A DNA stretch of 64,000 bases from Deltaproteobacteria bacterium. Lineage in GTDB: Bacteria > Desulfobacterota > Desulfomonilia > UBA1062. The stretch covers positions 1-64,000 of the forward strand of contig JAHDOV010000021.1 of NCBI GenBank assembly GCA_018434685.1, read 5' to 3'. Under the pieces are notes generated by a model. The model saw only the letters and a list, made by a program, of their open reading frames with translations, made no database searches and was not told the origin of the DNA. Of the stretch, positions 51,765 through 60,698 are shown in pieces (the stretch's first letter is position 1; every line of letters starts with the position of its first letter). The position numbers and the translations under genes were made by a program.

Positions 51765-53276
51765 ATGAAAGGACCTTATGTCCCAATCCTCGTCGGTGTT
51801 GCCCAGTACACCCAGCCCAGGGATGCCCAGAGCCCCCTCGACCCGCTCGGTATGATGGCGCACGTCTGCACACGGGCAGTGGCGGACACGGGTGTTCAGC
51901 GGCTCAGAGACCTCATCGACACCCTCTACGTGGTGAACCTGTTCCAGTGGACCTACCGGGATGCGCCGGGCATGCTCTCCAGCGCGCTCGGGATACGTCC
52001 GCAGCGGTCCTTCTATACCCCCATCGGCGGCAACACCCCGGAGCTTCTCGTGCACCGGGCCGCCAAGGCCCTTGCCTGCGGAGAAAGCCGGGCTGTCCTG
52101 ATGACCGGCGCAGAGGCCATCTACTCCCTCAGGCGGGCACTCAAGGGTGATATCGTCCTGGGCTGGCCGGCGAGCGAGCCGCCGGAGAGGATAGACGGGG
52201 AGGACCTCCCGGGTGTGAACGACCTCGAGGCGGCCTACGACCTCTACCTGCCCTCATACGTGTATCCGCTCTTCGAGACGGCGCTTCGTGCCGCAGCAGG
52301 CAGGGGCCCGGAGGAGCACCGGCACTTCATGGCAGGGCTCTGGGCGAGGCTGTCCGAGGTTGCATCCTCAAATCCCCACGCCTGGAGCAGGGAGAAGCAG
52401 AGCGCGGAGCAGATCGCCGAGGTCAGTGCGGCCAACCGGTACATCGGCTACCCCTACACCAGGGGCATGAACGCCAACATCAATGTGGACCAGAGTGCAG
52501 CGCTCATCATGACGACCGAGGACGTGGCCAGAGACCTGGGGATCAGCCCGTCGAAGTGGGTCTATCCCCTGGGCGGTGCCGATTTCCACGATATCTGGCA
52601 TTTCTCCAGACGGCCCAGGCTCGACGAATCGCCCGCCATCAGAAATGCCTCGCGGATTGCCCTTGACCAGGCAGCAATCACGCTCGACGATATCGATATC
52701 TTCGACCTCTACAGCTGCTTCCCCTCTGCGGTGGAGATCGCCAGGAACGAGATCGGCATCCCCGAAGACGACCCGAGAGACCTGAGCGTCACCGGCGGGC
52801 TCGCCTACTTCGGGGGTCCGGGGAATAACTACTCCATGCACGCCATTGCGAGCGTTGCAGAGAGGATCAGGCACGACCGCTCCGTGCGCGCCATGGTCAC
52901 GGCCAACGGGTGGTATGTCACCAAGCACTCCATCGGCATCTACGGGGGAAGGCCGGCCGGAAATCCCTGGACCGAGCGGGACGATTCCGCCGTGCAGGAG
53001 GCGATCGACGCGCAGGTCCTGCCCGAGCTCGTGGTGCAGGCCGGGGGGAACCTCACGGTGGAGGCGTACGTGATCCGCCATGACCGGGACGGACGACCTG
53101 AAAAGGGAACGGTCGTTGGCAGGCTCTCCGACGGCACGAGGGCCTTCGCCCACATCGGCGCCCCGGTCGAAGACCTCTACCGGATGGAAGAGGCAGAGCT
53201 CGTGGGGAGTACCGGCAAGGTGAGTTTCCACCAGGATATCTCGCGTAACATCGTTACCTTCCCGGGACTACCCTGA
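51765..53276 (+). CDS. thiolase-like acetyl-CoA acetyltransferase family protein
   Basis: The 503-residue protein belongs to the large SCP2-thiolase-like group annotated as acetyl-CoA acetyltransferase. N-terminal YVPILVGVAQYTQ is typical, followed by LLVHRAAKALACGESRAVLM, DIDIFDLYSCFPSAVEIARN with the conserved Cys, and VTANGWYVTKHSIGIYGGRP. The C-terminal 100 residues form an OB-like extension. The true substrate is unknown. It has no Shine-Dalgarno and its promoter abuts the ATG, so it is probably translated from a leaderless mRNA. Confidence 0.85.
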   Translation: MKGPYVPILVGVAQYTQPRDAQSPLDPLGMMAHVCTRAVADTGVQRLRDLIDTLYVVNLFQWTYRDAPGMLSSALGIRPQRSFYTPIGGNTPELLVHRAAKALACGESRAVLMTGAEAIYSLRRALKGDIVLGWPASEPPERIDGEDLPGVNDLEAAYDLYLPSYVYPLFETALRAAAGRGPEEHRHFMAGLWARLSEVASSNPHAWSREKQSAEQIAEVSAANRYIGYPYTRGMNANINVDQSAALIMTTEDVARDLGISPSKWVYPLGGADFHDIWHFSRRPRLDESPAIRNASRIALDQAAITLDDIDIFDLYSCFPSAVEIARNEIGIPEDDPRDLSVTGGLAYFGGPGNNYSMHAIASVAERIRHDRSVRAMVTANGWYVTKHSIGIYGGRPAGNPWTERDDSAVQEAIDAQVLPELVVQAGGNLTVEAYVIRHDRDGRPEKGTVVGRLSDGTRAFAHIGAPVEDLYRMEEAELVGSTGKVSFHQDISRNIVTFPGLP

Positions 53277-53499
53277 GAGGTCCATCTCCAAGAAGGCATG
53301 CCCTCTCTTCTCGCGGAAACACCACAGTCCTTCAAGACCGGCTCGGTCTTGACTCCAGGCCGTCACGGGTTACTATAAAAAATAGACCGCACAATCCATG
53401 CTCATAAACCGTTTCTTGTTTTGCGATACAGAGGGTGACTGAGCCGCACTGGTATCATGGGCTCAAAACAGAGAAGCAGTACATGCAAGGAGGTGTGTG

Positions 53500-53736
53500 A
53501 TGCCGGGGAGCATTTATAAGGTGATCGAGCTTGTGGGGACGAGTGAGAACTCCTGGGAAGAGGCTGCACGACACGCCGTTGATACTGCCTGCAAGAGCCT
53601 GAAGGACCTGCGGGTGGCCGAGGTGAAACAGCTGGACATGAAGGTGGAGAACGGCAAGGTCGTGGCATACCGCGCGCGGGTTTCTCTCTCGTTCAAGTAT
53701 GATGCCTCCTACCAGAAAAGCTGGTCTGAATTCTGA
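53500..53736 (+). CDS. dodecin flavin-binding protein
   Basis: Dodecins form dodecamers that store or buffer flavins. The 78-residue chain contains YKVIELVGTSENSWEEAARH and KDLRVAEVKQLDMKVENGKV, then AYRARVSLSFKY. It is slightly longer than usual, with a C-terminal tail DASYQKSWSEF. AGGAGG lies six bases before ATG 53500; a GTG at 53497 directly precedes it. Confidence 0.93.
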   Translation: MPGSIYKVIELVGTSENSWEEAARHAVDTACKSLKDLRVAEVKQLDMKVENGKVVAYRARVSLSFKYDASYQKSWSEF

Positions 53737-53809
53737 CATATGCCCGGGCAGTGATTTCTGGTGATACCTGGGCCAGGGGGGTGCATTCCTGCTGTGCTGG
53801 GAGCCGGGG

Positions 53810-54733
53810 CTAGGTCCCTGTCTGCTCCCGGTCGGCGTCCGTATGGCGGATGGCGCTCGTCGCCACAAGCACTCTGCCCGTGTCCAGGCTCTCACCCGGG
53901 ATCATCTCTTTGAGACGCTCTTTTGTGATGGTGCCGCGTGAATACCCGTATGCGGCCTCCATCATGCCGAGGGCCTTTTCTCGAGCCTCTTTCATGAGGT
54001 CTTTCACGGACGATGTCCGGGGTGCCCCGGAAATGATATCCCTGTAGGTGAAGGGGTCTGATATGCAGCTGCCCTGTGCCGCGACATCGCCGTAGAACAG
54101 TCCGAGATACCCATAGTCCTTCATGATCCCACAGCTGAAGAGCATCCGGGCAAGCCGGTAGGCAAGGGTGCTCGTGAAGAGCCGGTTGGAATGCAGCTGC
54201 TTTCTGAGGGAGCGGAGCATGTCCTCGGCAGAGACGGAAAAATCATGGCCGATGATCTCCTCAAAGACCAGGCCGCCAAGCAGCGAGGTGCGGACCAGAT
54301 CGTATATCCTCAGTGAGTTGCCGAGATAGCCGTCCAGGCAGGTCTCGATATGCCGGTGCAGATAGACCGCGTGCTGTTTCTTTGCCGGTTCCGGGTCGTA
54401 GTAGTTGCCGGAGAGATAATACACGAGGGGGTGCAGCGTGATATCCAGGGCGCAGTGGGTGATGTATCCGAGGATGAAGGCGATATCCCTCGGGCTGGCG
54501 GCCCTGTCGAGCACAGAGAAGATGATCTCGTTGGTGGGGTTGCCGGTTTTTCCGTGAAGGCTCTCGGAGACGACCTCCACGGATCTGTCTGAGCTGTAGT
54601 AGAACGTATCCGGGATGATGGAACCCAGGTAGTAGTAGTCGATGTGCTTCGATATGTCCCGGGTGATGTCCATGTCACCGAGATGCTCCAGGATCGTATG
54701 CGCGAAGAAGAGGTGGGTGTTTTCTTTTGCCAT
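53810..54733 (-). CDS. zinc-dependent phospholipase C-like protein
   Basis: The 307-residue protein matches the zinc-dependent phospholipase C / S1-P1 nuclease-like fold: NTHLFFAHTIL at the N-terminus, YYLGSIIPDTFYY and GYITHCALDITLHPLVYYLS, which hold metal-binding His and Asp. There is no signal peptide, so it is probably cytoplasmic. The function of such intracellular forms is unknown. It is convergent with dodecin. Confidence 0.75.
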   Translation of the reverse strand: MAKENTHLFFAHTILEHLGDMDITRDISKHIDYYYLGSIIPDTFYYSSDRSVEVVSESLHGKTGNPTNEIIFSVLDRAASPRDIAFILGYITHCALDITLHPLVYYLSGNYYDPEPAKKQHAVYLHRHIETCLDGYLGNSLRIYDLVRTSLLGGLVFEEIIGHDFSVSAEDMLRSLRKQLHSNRLFTSTLAYRLARMLFSCGIMKDYGYLGLFYGDVAAQGSCISDPFTYRDIISGAPRTSSVKDLMKEAREKALGMMEAAYGYSRGTITKERLKEMIPGESLDTGRVLVATSAIRHTDADREQTGT

Positions 54734-54900
54734 GGCTCCCTGCCCGTTCTCTTAATGGAGGTGATTATAGATGGTTGCCGCCGTGCTGTAAAGCGAAGCG
54801 CTCGAAGAGAAGATGAAAAGCCATTGACAACCCCGGTTTAAACAGGAACAATGGGACATAACATATGTAGATACTTGAATGTTTTTAAGGGGGACGTGGC

Positions 54901-56385
54901 ATGACCTGTGAAGAGACCCAGCGTAGGGAACGGCCTGAGTTCGAGAGGATCTTTCATCCCGGCAATATCGCCATCATCGGTGTTTCTGCCAGGGGAAGCA
55001 TGTTCGGCAGCGGCATCCTCAACGCCCTGCGGGCCATCGGCTTCGAGGGCGGCATCTATCCGGTAAACCCCAAAGGCGGGGAATATAACGGTCTGAAGAT
55101 CTATGCGAGTGTCGATGAGATACCCGCCGCCATAGACTTTGCCATCATTGCCGTGCCGGCCGAATTTGTACCTGCAGCCCTCGAGGAATGCAGGCGGAAC
55201 AACGTTGCCGGCGCCGAGATCCTCTCTGCCGGATTCTCCGAGGCCGATACCCCGCGGGGCAGGGAACTGGAAGACGAGGTGAAGAGGATAGCGGCCCGGG
55301 GGATCCGGGTTGTGGGGCCCAACTGTTTCGGCATCTACTGTCCGGCAAGCGGCCTGACCCTCCTGCCCGGGCCGGATCTGTCCAGACAGAGCGGGCCCGT
55401 GGCGTTCATTTCCCAGAGCGGGGGCATGTCTATTGACTTTGCCCATATCGGGAAGTGGATGGGGATCAGGTTCTCCAAGGTCATCAGCTTCGGCAACGGG
55501 GCAGACCTCAGGGAGACCGAACTGCTCCGATACCTGGGAGACGATCCCGAGACCAGGGTGATAGCCATGTATATCGAGGGGGTTCAGGATGGAAGGGAAT
55601 TCTTCGAGGCGCTGAGGGAGGTTGCAGCAAAGAAGCCTGTGATCATCAACAAGGGGGGGCTCAGCCAGGCAGGCAGGAGGGCGGTTGCGAGCCACACCGC
55701 ATCGATGGGCGGCAGCAGGGTGATCTGGGAGTCGCTCATCTCTCAGGCCGGGGCTGTCCAGGTGGGTGATCTCTGGGAACTGGCACATACGTGTCTTGCG
55801 TTCTCCATGCTTCCGCCGCGGGTATACCAGGGCATATCGGTTGCCGGAGGAGGCGGTGCCCTGGGGGTGAACGCCTGTGATGCAGCCGAACAGTTCGACT
55901 TCACCCTGCCGGTATTTGAAGCGGATATTCGTGAGGCCATCATGAAAGTGCTCCCGAAGCCGGGATCGAGCGCACACAATCCCATAGATGCAGCGAATCC
56001 GTTTGTCCATCCGCAGGCATATCGGGAAGTATTCCTCAATGCGGCCAGAGATGAACGGGTCGATGCACAGATCCTTATTCAGCTCTTTCACCACTACAAG
56101 TCCCTTTCTCTGGGGATGGGGGTCCCGGTCAAGGATATCACGCCCTACAGGGAACTGGCAGACGTAGTGAGCGGGGTAGTCGCCAGTACCGGCAAGCCGA
56201 TCATGCTCGTATTGCCCAATTTCAAACAGGGCATCGACTCGCTGGACATCGAGGAGGTGATGCGGGATGCCAGGAGTGTCTTCCTTGACAGGGGTATCCC
56301 GGTATTCGACGACCTGAACAATGCCCTGCGTGTCCTGAACCATGTGAGCGGATACTACAGCAGATGTTCGGAAAGATCGGGGTGA
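54901..56385 (+). CDS. ADP-forming acyl-CoA synthetase, alpha (CoA-binding) subunit
   Basis: A 494-residue protein with CoA-binding (IAIIGVSARGSMFGSGILNA, near 24), succinyl-CoA ligase-like (VGPNCFGIY, GPVAFISQSGGMS) and flavodoxin-like domains. The expected phosphorylated His lies in ASHTASMGG. In anaerobes this enzyme forms ATP from acyl-CoA, which would fit the ior pathway. The ATP-grasp beta subunit is not downstream: threonine aldolase follows. A second alpha subunit is at 58575. Confidence 0.88.
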   Translation: MTCEETQRRERPEFERIFHPGNIAIIGVSARGSMFGSGILNALRAIGFEGGIYPVNPKGGEYNGLKIYASVDEIPAAIDFAIIAVPAEFVPAALEECRRNNVAGAEILSAGFSEADTPRGRELEDEVKRIAARGIRVVGPNCFGIYCPASGLTLLPGPDLSRQSGPVAFISQSGGMSIDFAHIGKWMGIRFSKVISFGNGADLRETELLRYLGDDPETRVIAMYIEGVQDGREFFEALREVAAKKPVIINKGGLSQAGRRAVASHTASMGGSRVIWESLISQAGAVQVGDLWELAHTCLAFSMLPPRVYQGISVAGGGGALGVNACDAAEQFDFTLPVFEADIREAIMKVLPKPGSSAHNPIDAANPFVHPQAYREVFLNAARDERVDAQILIQLFHHYKSLSLGMGVPVKDITPYRELADVVSGVVASTGKPIMLVLPNFKQGIDSLDIEEVMRDARSVFLDRGIPVFDDLNNALRVLNHVSGYYSRCSERSG

Positions 56386-56480
56386 TGCCCGCTATGATCG
56401 AGGCGGCTCCTGTCAAGGGCTGACTGCGGCCGCAGGGGGCTTTCGCCGCAGGACCCGTGGGGAAAATGGGTCATAACGCA

Positions 56481-56508
56481 TTGAGCCTCTAGCATTGCGC
56501 ATTATAAT
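56481..56508 (+). promoter_or_regulatory. promoter of the threonine aldolase gene
   Basis: TTGAGC (56481-56486), 16-bp spacer, consensus TATAAT (56503-56508). The leader would be about 47 nt. Confidence 0.6.
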
Positions 56509-56561
56509 AGTCTATGTAATGCCCTGTCTGCAGGATAAATACAGCCATTGGGAGAGCGGTC

Positions 56562-57614
56562 ATGATAGAGAATACCCTGGGTCACCAGTTTGCAAGCGAC
56601 AACTATTCCGGCATATGCCCTGAGGCGTGGGAGGCCATGTGCGCCGCCAACTGCGGGCATGCCCTGCCGTACGGCGATGACGAGTATACGGAAAAGGCGT
56701 GCAACATGCTGCGTGACGTGTTCGAGACGGATTGCGAGGTGTTCTTCGTCTTCAACGGCACTGCTGCAAATTCGCTGGCCCTGGCATCTCTGTGCCAGTC
56801 GTATCACAGTATTATCGGTCACACCTCGGCGCATGTGGAAACCGATGAGTGCGGCGCACCGGAGTTCTTCTCCAACGGCACCAAGATACTCCTTGCCGGG
56901 GGGGGACACGGGAAGATCGATCTTGGCGATGTGGATCAGATCGCGAACAGGCGCAGCGACATCCACTACCCGAAACCCAAGGTGCTGACCATCACGCAGG
57001 CCACTGAACTGGGCACGGTCTATTCCCTTGACGAGATCCACGCAGCGGGCGAGACCGCGAAGCGACTGGGCCTGAAATTCCACATGGACGGCGCGAGATT
57101 CGCCAATGCAGTGGTGAGCCTCGGTGCATCACCCAAGGACATGACCTGGAAGGCAGGGGTGGATGTGCTCTGCTTCGGGGGGGTGAAGAACGGACTCGCC
57201 GTGGGCGAGGCAGTGGTGTTCTTTTCAAAGGAGCTCGCCTTCGAGTTTGATTACCGCTGCAAGCAGTCAGGTCAGCTCTCCTCAAAGATGCGGTTCCTCT
57301 CTGCCCCGTGGATCGGCATGCTCGAGGGCGATGCCTGGCTCAGACATGCAGCTCACGCAAACCGCTGCGCACAGCTCCTCGAGGAGCGGCTGCGCGATAT
57401 CGAAGGCGTACGGATCATGTTCCCGTGCCAGGCAAACTCGGTGTTCGTGGAGATGCCGGTGAAACTGGGCGATGCGCTCAGGGAAAGGGGCTGGCACTTC
57501 TATACGTTTATCGGCACCGGGGGTGTACGGCTCATGTGTTCGTGGGACACTGCCAGGGAGGATATCGATGCCTTGGTGCAGGATATCCAGGAGCTCTGCG
57601 GGGAGTATGTTTAG
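56562..57614 (+). CDS. ltaE: low-specificity L-threonine aldolase
   Basis: A PLP enzyme of 350 residues that cleaves threonine or allo-threonine to glycine and acetaldehyde. Motifs include FASDNYSGICPEAWEAM, FVFNGTAANSLALA, FHMDGARFANAV (the Asp that binds PLP) and CFGGVKNGLAVGEAV with the Schiff-base Lys. GGGAG precedes the ATG. A strong terminator follows, so it is a single-gene transcript. Confidence 0.92.
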   Translation: MIENTLGHQFASDNYSGICPEAWEAMCAANCGHALPYGDDEYTEKACNMLRDVFETDCEVFFVFNGTAANSLALASLCQSYHSIIGHTSAHVETDECGAPEFFSNGTKILLAGGGHGKIDLGDVDQIANRRSDIHYPKPKVLTITQATELGTVYSLDEIHAAGETAKRLGLKFHMDGARFANAVVSLGASPKDMTWKAGVDVLCFGGVKNGLAVGEAVVFFSKELAFEFDYRCKQSGQLSSKMRFLSAPWIGMLEGDAWLRHAAHANRCAQLLEERLRDIEGVRIMFPCQANSVFVEMPVKLGDALRERGWHFYTFIGTGGVRLMCSWDTAREDIDALVQDIQELCGEYV

Positions 57615-57652
57615 CAGGCGGCTTTAAGAAGCTGTCCCGGGAATAAAATGAT

Positions 57653-57680
57653 GGCCCGGCAGCCTGTGGGCTGCCGGGCC
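57653..57680 (+). terminator. terminator after threonine aldolase
   Basis: A perfect 12-bp stem pairs GGCCCGGCAGCC (57653-57664) with GGCTGCCGGGCC (57669-57680) around TGTG. TCTCTATGTT follows. Confidence 0.8.
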
Positions 57681-57895
57681 TCTCTATGTTGAAGTCTCAT
57701 GGGTGGTGAGTCTTCGTTGTCTGTAATCCTTATCGTCATATCCCGAAATGTCTGAAGTAAAAAAATGAGCATTCACGAAAAACAGAGCAGATTCACGTGA
57801 AGAATCCAGGTTGATAGAATCCTGAGTGCCCCGCCGGGCGTCTGCAGGATTTTCTCGGCGGGCTGGAAAACAAGGTCTGAGGAGCGAGTGATATC
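57681..57895. other. non-coding stretch before padR
   Basis: About 215 bp with no ORF, repeat or RNA structure that I recognise. Confidence 0.5.
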
Positions 57896-57924
57896 TTGAC
57901 AGGTATTTGGAAACATGATATTTT
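57896..57924 (+). promoter_or_regulatory. padR promoter
   Basis: TTGACA (57896-57901), 17-bp spacer, TATTTT (57919-57924). The -10 lies inside the palindrome at 57918-57936. Confidence 0.65.
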
Positions 57925-57936
57925 ATAAGAAAATAT
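57918..57936. promoter_or_regulatory. palindromic operator over the padR -10
   Basis: Perfect 7-bp arms ATATTTT and AAAATAT around ATAAG. Binding of a dimer here would block the promoter, consistent with PadR autorepression. Confidence 0.6.
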
Positions 57937-57984
57937 AGCAGTAGAAACTAGTTGATGCTAAAGTAATGAATGGGGTTGATTGTC

Positions 57985-58497
57985 ATGGACAGTGACCATA
58001 TGATCTTGGGCTTTCTCATGTCGGGTCCCAAGTCCGGGTACAAGATAAAACATATTACGGGCAAGCTCATGATGGCATACAATCTGAGCCTCAACCAGAT
58101 TTATCCGGCACTGAGAAAGCTCGAGGCAGCAGACCTGGTGAAAAAAGAGGTGGTGTTTCAGACCGGCAAGCCCAACAAGCATGTGTACTCGGTCACCGAC
58201 AAGGGGAGAGAGGTGTTTCTCAAGTCCCTCTCGGCACCGCCCACCCCCATCGATTACGAGCTGGATTTTCTCACGAGGGTCTTTTTCTTCAGGTTCCTGC
58301 CGCAGGACAAGGTGGCCGAGCAGTTCGAACACGAGATCGGCTCGCTCGAGGAACAGCTGGAAGACCTGGAACACATGAAGGACGATGCCGCGCAGTTCGG
58401 TGATGAAAACGGGCAGTTTGTGTACCAAACCATCGTCAAGCTCATCCAGATGCTCAGGGACACCTATACCGCTGAGCTGGAAAGAAGGAAGGCATAA
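57985..58497 (+). CDS. PadR-family transcriptional regulator
   Basis: A 170-residue regulator with the PadR winged helix (MILGFLMSGPKSGYKIKHIT, LNQIYPALRKLEAADLVKKE, YSVTDKGREVF) and a C-terminal dimerisation helix pair. PadR repressors often respond to phenolic acids. The start may be 57985 or an ATG 15 nt earlier; neither has a strong Shine-Dalgarno. The acyl-CoA synthetase alpha gene follows 77 nt later in the same direction and may be its target. Confidence 0.9.
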   Translation: MDSDHMILGFLMSGPKSGYKIKHITGKLMMAYNLSLNQIYPALRKLEAADLVKKEVVFQTGKPNKHVYSVTDKGREVFLKSLSAPPTPIDYELDFLTRVFFFRFLPQDKVAEQFEHEIGSLEEQLEDLEHMKDDAAQFGDENGQFVYQTIVKLIQMLRDTYTAELERRKA

Positions 58498-58574
58498 CGC
58501 CGCCGGCGATAGTGCTGTTGAAGTGAAATACCACAGAGAAATGTATTGTACAACAACATGGGAGGTGCATCTCA

Positions 58575-60020
58575 ATGGAGACTTTTTTCAATCCTCGGTC
58601 CGTGGCAGTTATCGGGGCATCGAATTCCCCTTTTAATCTCGGTTCCACCATCTGCAGGGCGCTCAGCGAATTCTCTCCCTATGATGGACAGGTCTATGCC
58701 GTGAACCGCAAGGGTGAATCCGTCCATGGCTGCCAGGGGTATGTGGCGGTGACGGATATCCCGGAGGAAGTCGATCTGGGCGTCATCATAACACCGGCGA
58801 AGGTCGTTCCTGCCTTCGTCAGACAGTGCGGCGAAAAGGGAATACGGCATATCGTCATCGAGAGCTCGGGGTTTTCCGAGGGCGGCCAAGAAGGCAGCGC
58901 CATGCAGGAAGAGATCGACGAGGCCGCCAGGACCTATGGCATGAGGATCATGGGACCCAACTGTCTGGGGGTGCTCAACACCCGGAACAAGTTCTGCTGT
59001 TTTTACGGGATCCAGAAGGATAATTTCGACTCATTCATCCAGGATAACGGGACCATATCCTATGTTATCCAGAGCGGCGGGATCGTGGTGATCGTGCTCG
59101 AATCCTTTGTTGCGGATGTGGTCAGGGCGAACAAGATCGTCAGCATCGGCAACAAGTCAGATATCGATGAGGCGGACATGCTCGAATACTTCAACAGGGA
59201 CGACAGCACCGAGGTCATCGGCATGTACCTGGAGAACATCAAGGACGGCAGGAAGTTCTTAGAGACAGCCAAGCGGATGACCAAGCCGGTCATTGCCTTC
59301 AAGGTGGGCCGGACAAGCGAGGGTTCAAGGGCCGCCCAGTCGCATACCGCGGGTATGGCGAACAATGACCTCATCTTCGACAACGCGTGCAAGCAGGGAG
59401 GCATCATCAGGGCGCAGTCCATCTCCGAACTCCACTCCCTGCCGAAGATCTTCACCCACATGCCGCCGCTGAAAGGCAAGAGGATAGCGGTATTCACGAA
59501 CTCAGGTGCCTTCGGCGGAATCACGGCAGACCTTCTCGTGGAGGCAGGCCTCGAAATGGCCAGGCTTTCGCCCGAGACCCAGGAGAAACTGAGCAGGACC
59601 GGCCAGATCTTCAATGTCGCAAATCCCATCGACCTGGGGCCTGCGCTTTCGATGCAGACCTTCCTGGAGATATTCGATATCCTCCTGTCTTCGGATGAGG
59701 TCGACGGGCTTCTTCCCGTACCCAGTCTCTGGCACCCCATGGTCATCGATGCGATTATCGAGCTGACCAAGAAATGTCAGGTCTATAAGAAGCCGGCTGC
59801 GATATACACCCCCAATGCCGTACACAAGACCGTGGCATACCGGCAACAGTACCATGTCCCGTTGTTCGAATCGCCGGAAGAGGCGGTGCGGGCATTATCG
59901 GTCTCGTACCAATACTGGCACCACATGGCCATGAAGGAGGAAAGCTCATGCAGGAGATCTTACGAGATGCAGCGGCACGGGGAGTCAGGGCTCTATCAGA
60001 GTATGATTCAAAGCGCGTAA
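58575..60020 (+). CDS. ADP-forming acyl-CoA synthetase, alpha subunit (second copy)
   Basis: A 481-residue protein of the same build as the one at 54901: CoA-binding N-terminus (VAVIGASNSPFNLGSTICRA), MGPNCLGVLN, YVIQSGGI and the phospho-His motif QSHTAGMANND. The last 24 residues (from ESSCRR) are read over the start of a beta-subunit gene in another frame and look non-native, so the original stop may have been lost. GGGAGG precedes the ATG. It is probably in one operon with padR. Confidence 0.85.
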   Translation: METFFNPRSVAVIGASNSPFNLGSTICRALSEFSPYDGQVYAVNRKGESVHGCQGYVAVTDIPEEVDLGVIITPAKVVPAFVRQCGEKGIRHIVIESSGFSEGGQEGSAMQEEIDEAARTYGMRIMGPNCLGVLNTRNKFCCFYGIQKDNFDSFIQDNGTISYVIQSGGIVVIVLESFVADVVRANKIVSIGNKSDIDEADMLEYFNRDDSTEVIGMYLENIKDGRKFLETAKRMTKPVIAFKVGRTSEGSRAAQSHTAGMANNDLIFDNACKQGGIIRAQSISELHSLPKIFTHMPPLKGKRIAVFTNSGAFGGITADLLVEAGLEMARLSPETQEKLSRTGQIFNVANPIDLGPALSMQTFLEIFDILLSSDEVDGLLPVPSLWHPMVIDAIIELTKKCQVYKKPAAIYTPNAVHKTVAYRQQYHVPLFESPEEAVRALSVSYQYWHHMAMKEESSCRRSYEMQRHGESGLYQSMIQSA

Positions 60021-60046
60021 TAGCAGCTGCCGGGGTATCCGGGATC
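59948..60046 (+). pseudogene. truncated ATP-grasp (beta) subunit remnant
   Basis: From ATG 59948, with GGAGG upstream, about 32 codons read as the N-terminus of an ADP-forming acyl-CoA synthetase beta subunit (ILRDAAARGVRALSEYDSKR then VIAAAGVSG). The similarity stops near 60046. Beyond that the frame runs antisense through the CBS gene. A deletion or replacement with its junction close to 60046 is the simplest reading. Confidence 0.55.
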
Positions 60047-60049
60047 GAT

Positions 60050-60508
60050 TCATTTCCTGGGAATGAGCGTCCTGAGGATATCCTCCTTGCCCACGATCCC
60101 CACGAGGCATCCGTCTTCATCCTGAACCGGAATGGTGTGGATCTTCCTGTCGACCATGATGCTGGCGACCTCTTCGATCAGGGTATCGGGCGAAACCGTT
60201 ATGGGATCAGGTGTCATGGCCTGTGCGACCGTGGTGGCTGCGATCTTTGCCATCTCCTTTTCCAGGTGTTTTGTCGAGGTAAGCGGGATCAGGCCATCGA
60301 GCACAATGAAAAAAGAGGGCAGCGGGAGCTTTTTCTGCTGGGAGATCAGGTCATCCCGGCAGAGTATTCCCACGAGGGTGCCCTCTTCATCGACAACCGG
60401 GGCCCCGTTGATGTGGTTGTCCATGAGGATCTTCGCCGCTGCCACGATCTCCATGTCCGGTGTAACCGTTATGATGTCCTGGGTCATGATATCTTTTACC
60501 TTCTGCAT
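60050..60508 (-). CDS. CBS-domain pair protein
   Basis: A 152-residue protein of two CBS domains, the first with VKDIMTQDIITVTPDMEI and GAPVVDEEGTLVGILCRDDL, the second with AMTPDPITVSPDT and IHTIPVQDEDGCLVGIVGKE. CBS pairs bind adenine nucleotides; the target is unknown. GGAGG precedes the ATG. Its 3' end abuts the truncated beta-subunit remnant. Confidence 0.9.
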   Translation of the reverse strand: MQKVKDIMTQDIITVTPDMEIVAAAKILMDNHINGAPVVDEEGTLVGILCRDDLISQQKKLPLPSFFIVLDGLIPLTSTKHLEKEMAKIAATTVAQAMTPDPITVSPDTLIEEVASIMVDRKIHTIPVQDEDGCLVGIVGKEDILRTLIPRK

Positions 60509-60698
60509 GCAGGCTCCTCCTGAGACCGGGTTCTAAATGGTTCTCTCTGGTAATGATAATGTGTAGCGCTCAAAAGTGCAAAAGACCAGGTCATATTTCG
60601 TCAGACCCGGTGAGAGGTTTTCTCCGGCATCTTTACAAGCTCTTGTCCGTGGTGCTATAAGCACGCAACCGAAAAACAAGACAGACAGGGGAGATGAT

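Noticed and set aside
54838-56343. 501-codon minus-strand ORF
   Set aside because: Antisense shadow of the acyl-CoA synthetase alpha gene, which carries the recognised motifs.
60047-60523. Continuation of the beta-subunit frame
   Set aside because: It is antisense to a well-formed CBS protein and shows no ATP-grasp features, so only the first 32 codons are taken as a remnant.
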